Notes under the pieces: model-generated | What the model was told of the DNA's origin: nothing | The model's database searches: none | What the model saw: only the letters and a program-made list of their open reading frames with translations | Shown here: piece by piece, positions 63,091 through 64,000 of the stretch | Layout: each line of letters opens with the position of its first letter | How positions within the stretch are numbered: the first letter of the stretch is position 1 | Assembly: GCA_032207245.1 (NCBI GenBank) | Contig: CM063510.1 | Location: forward strand, 48,784,495-48,848,494 | DNA: 64,000 nt | Source: Pardosa pseudoannulata | Taxonomy: Eukaryota > Arthropoda > Arachnida > Araneae > Lycosidae | Direction: 5' to 3' | Made by a program: the position numbers and the translations under genes

Positions 63091-64000
63091 GCGATTTTTT
63101 TATATATAAAATTTTTTGTTAACTCAAAAAACAGGGTGATTTTTCGATCAGTGCTGGTTTCAACACCCCCGACTTTTTTTTTAAAACTTTGCTGGGAAGG
63201 TGGTTTTTTAGGGGTTATTGCCCCTCTAGGAAAATTCTTGTTGCACTAGTCCTTATCAGTCCTTTAAAATGTATTTCCGGGTAAGTTTTCAAGCACAAAT
63301 TAGTCTAATATTACAACTATTCTCTACTTTAAATATTAGAAAGGTGGATAGTAGCAAAATCAAACATTTTTAATGATGGCTTAACAAGCAACTAAAATTT
63401 GAGTGAATGGAAAATAGAATTAGTAAATATAAAAGATATTAAATAAGGAAGTGTTATTTAAAATTATTTTGTAGAATACGTCAGTGTTACTCAAATGAAA
63501 CTTTTTAACATAGTTATATTTAAAATAATAATTATTTTTTGAAAAGTATTTTTCGAAATGTAAACCCGTTGTTTCCAATGCTTAGGAAGTAATCTAAACT
63601 TTAATTCCTAATAAATGAAATAAATCCTGTAATGTTAATGATTGAAATATTGGGGATTTTTAAAAATTTTTTCTTCAGTTGAAAGAAAATAAACACATGT
63701 ACATGCATAAATGATTTGGGTTATTTGTCAATCTTTTCTACGTATAAAAATATAAAATTAAATTAGAAAATTAACTATCGGCCATCACCTTTCAGAACTG
63801 CAAGGTGTGATAAAAATTTAATCAGTAGGATTACAGAGGCTTTTTCAGAAAATTCTTTGAATGTTAAATAAAATAATGACACTAAATAAAATCAGAGATA
63901 GTTAATAAATTTTCTTTTTTTATAACACATTTTTATTTAATTGGCACTGCATATCCGTCTACGTGTAAAATCTTGTTATCAATATTTCTCACACTTTCCA
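63091..64000. other. AT-rich DNA, nothing recognised
   Basis: A 66-codon plus frame (63049-63249) is unrecognised. No repeats or RNA genes are seen to the window end. Confidence 0.55.

Overview
The window looks like AT-rich, gene-poor nuclear DNA of an arthropod, most likely a spider. This rests on composition, on long (TA)n and compound microsatellites, on tRNA-headed SINEs with target-site duplications, on TTAA-flanked piggyBac-type MITEs, and on two dispersed repeats (about 19.8-20.3 kb and 41.8-42.0 kb) whose wording I recall from spider assemblies. The spider assignment is inference from memory and was not searched. No prokaryotic, organellar or viral organisation is visible, and I recognise no rRNA or functional tRNA gene.

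No protein-coding gene can be called with confidence. All long open frames are either translations of microsatellites or short frames of the kind expected by chance. A few GC-richer islands look least like background. 35.03-36.82 kb has a pyrimidine-rich, promoter-like stretch, a candidate first exon with a GTAAGT donor, a candidate acceptor 1.1 kb downstream and a 62-codon frame. 3.36-3.68 kb has open frames on both strands and an NRF1-like palindrome. 40.29-40.38 kb and 50.50-50.60 kb hold possible minus-strand exons. 55.6-55.8 kb has a minus-strand frame, and 60.49-60.68 kb has a YY1-like motif and a GTGAGT donor. The window may lie in long introns or intergenic DNA.

Region by region. 0-9 kb: several SINE copies, a 641-bp piggyBac-like MITE, a 3 x 74 bp tandem repeat and a 293-bp inverted-repeat MITE. 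9-17 kb: major (TA)n tracts, a 2.4 x 81 bp tandem repeat and a perfect 17-bp hairpin. 18-30 kb: SINEs, the first spider-type repeat, a second tRNA-like SINE, a small piggyBac-like MITE between two halves of a duplication, and a MITE nested in a SINE. 30-35 kb: low-copy tandem repeats of 92, 73, about 270 and 75 bp leading into the 35-kb promoter-like island. 36-48 kb: more duplications, a third piggyBac-like MITE, the second spider-type repeat and an inverted pair of a dispersed module. 48-64 kb: mostly plain AT-rich DNA with scattered duplications, a decayed pogo/Tigger-like element and diverged tandem units at 60.8-62.1 kb.

The main theme is structural. The window holds about thirteen independent low-copy (2-5 unit) diverged tandem duplications and at least four classes of small non-autonomous transposon. 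Two nesting events allow relative dating. I found no convincing new multi-gene system.
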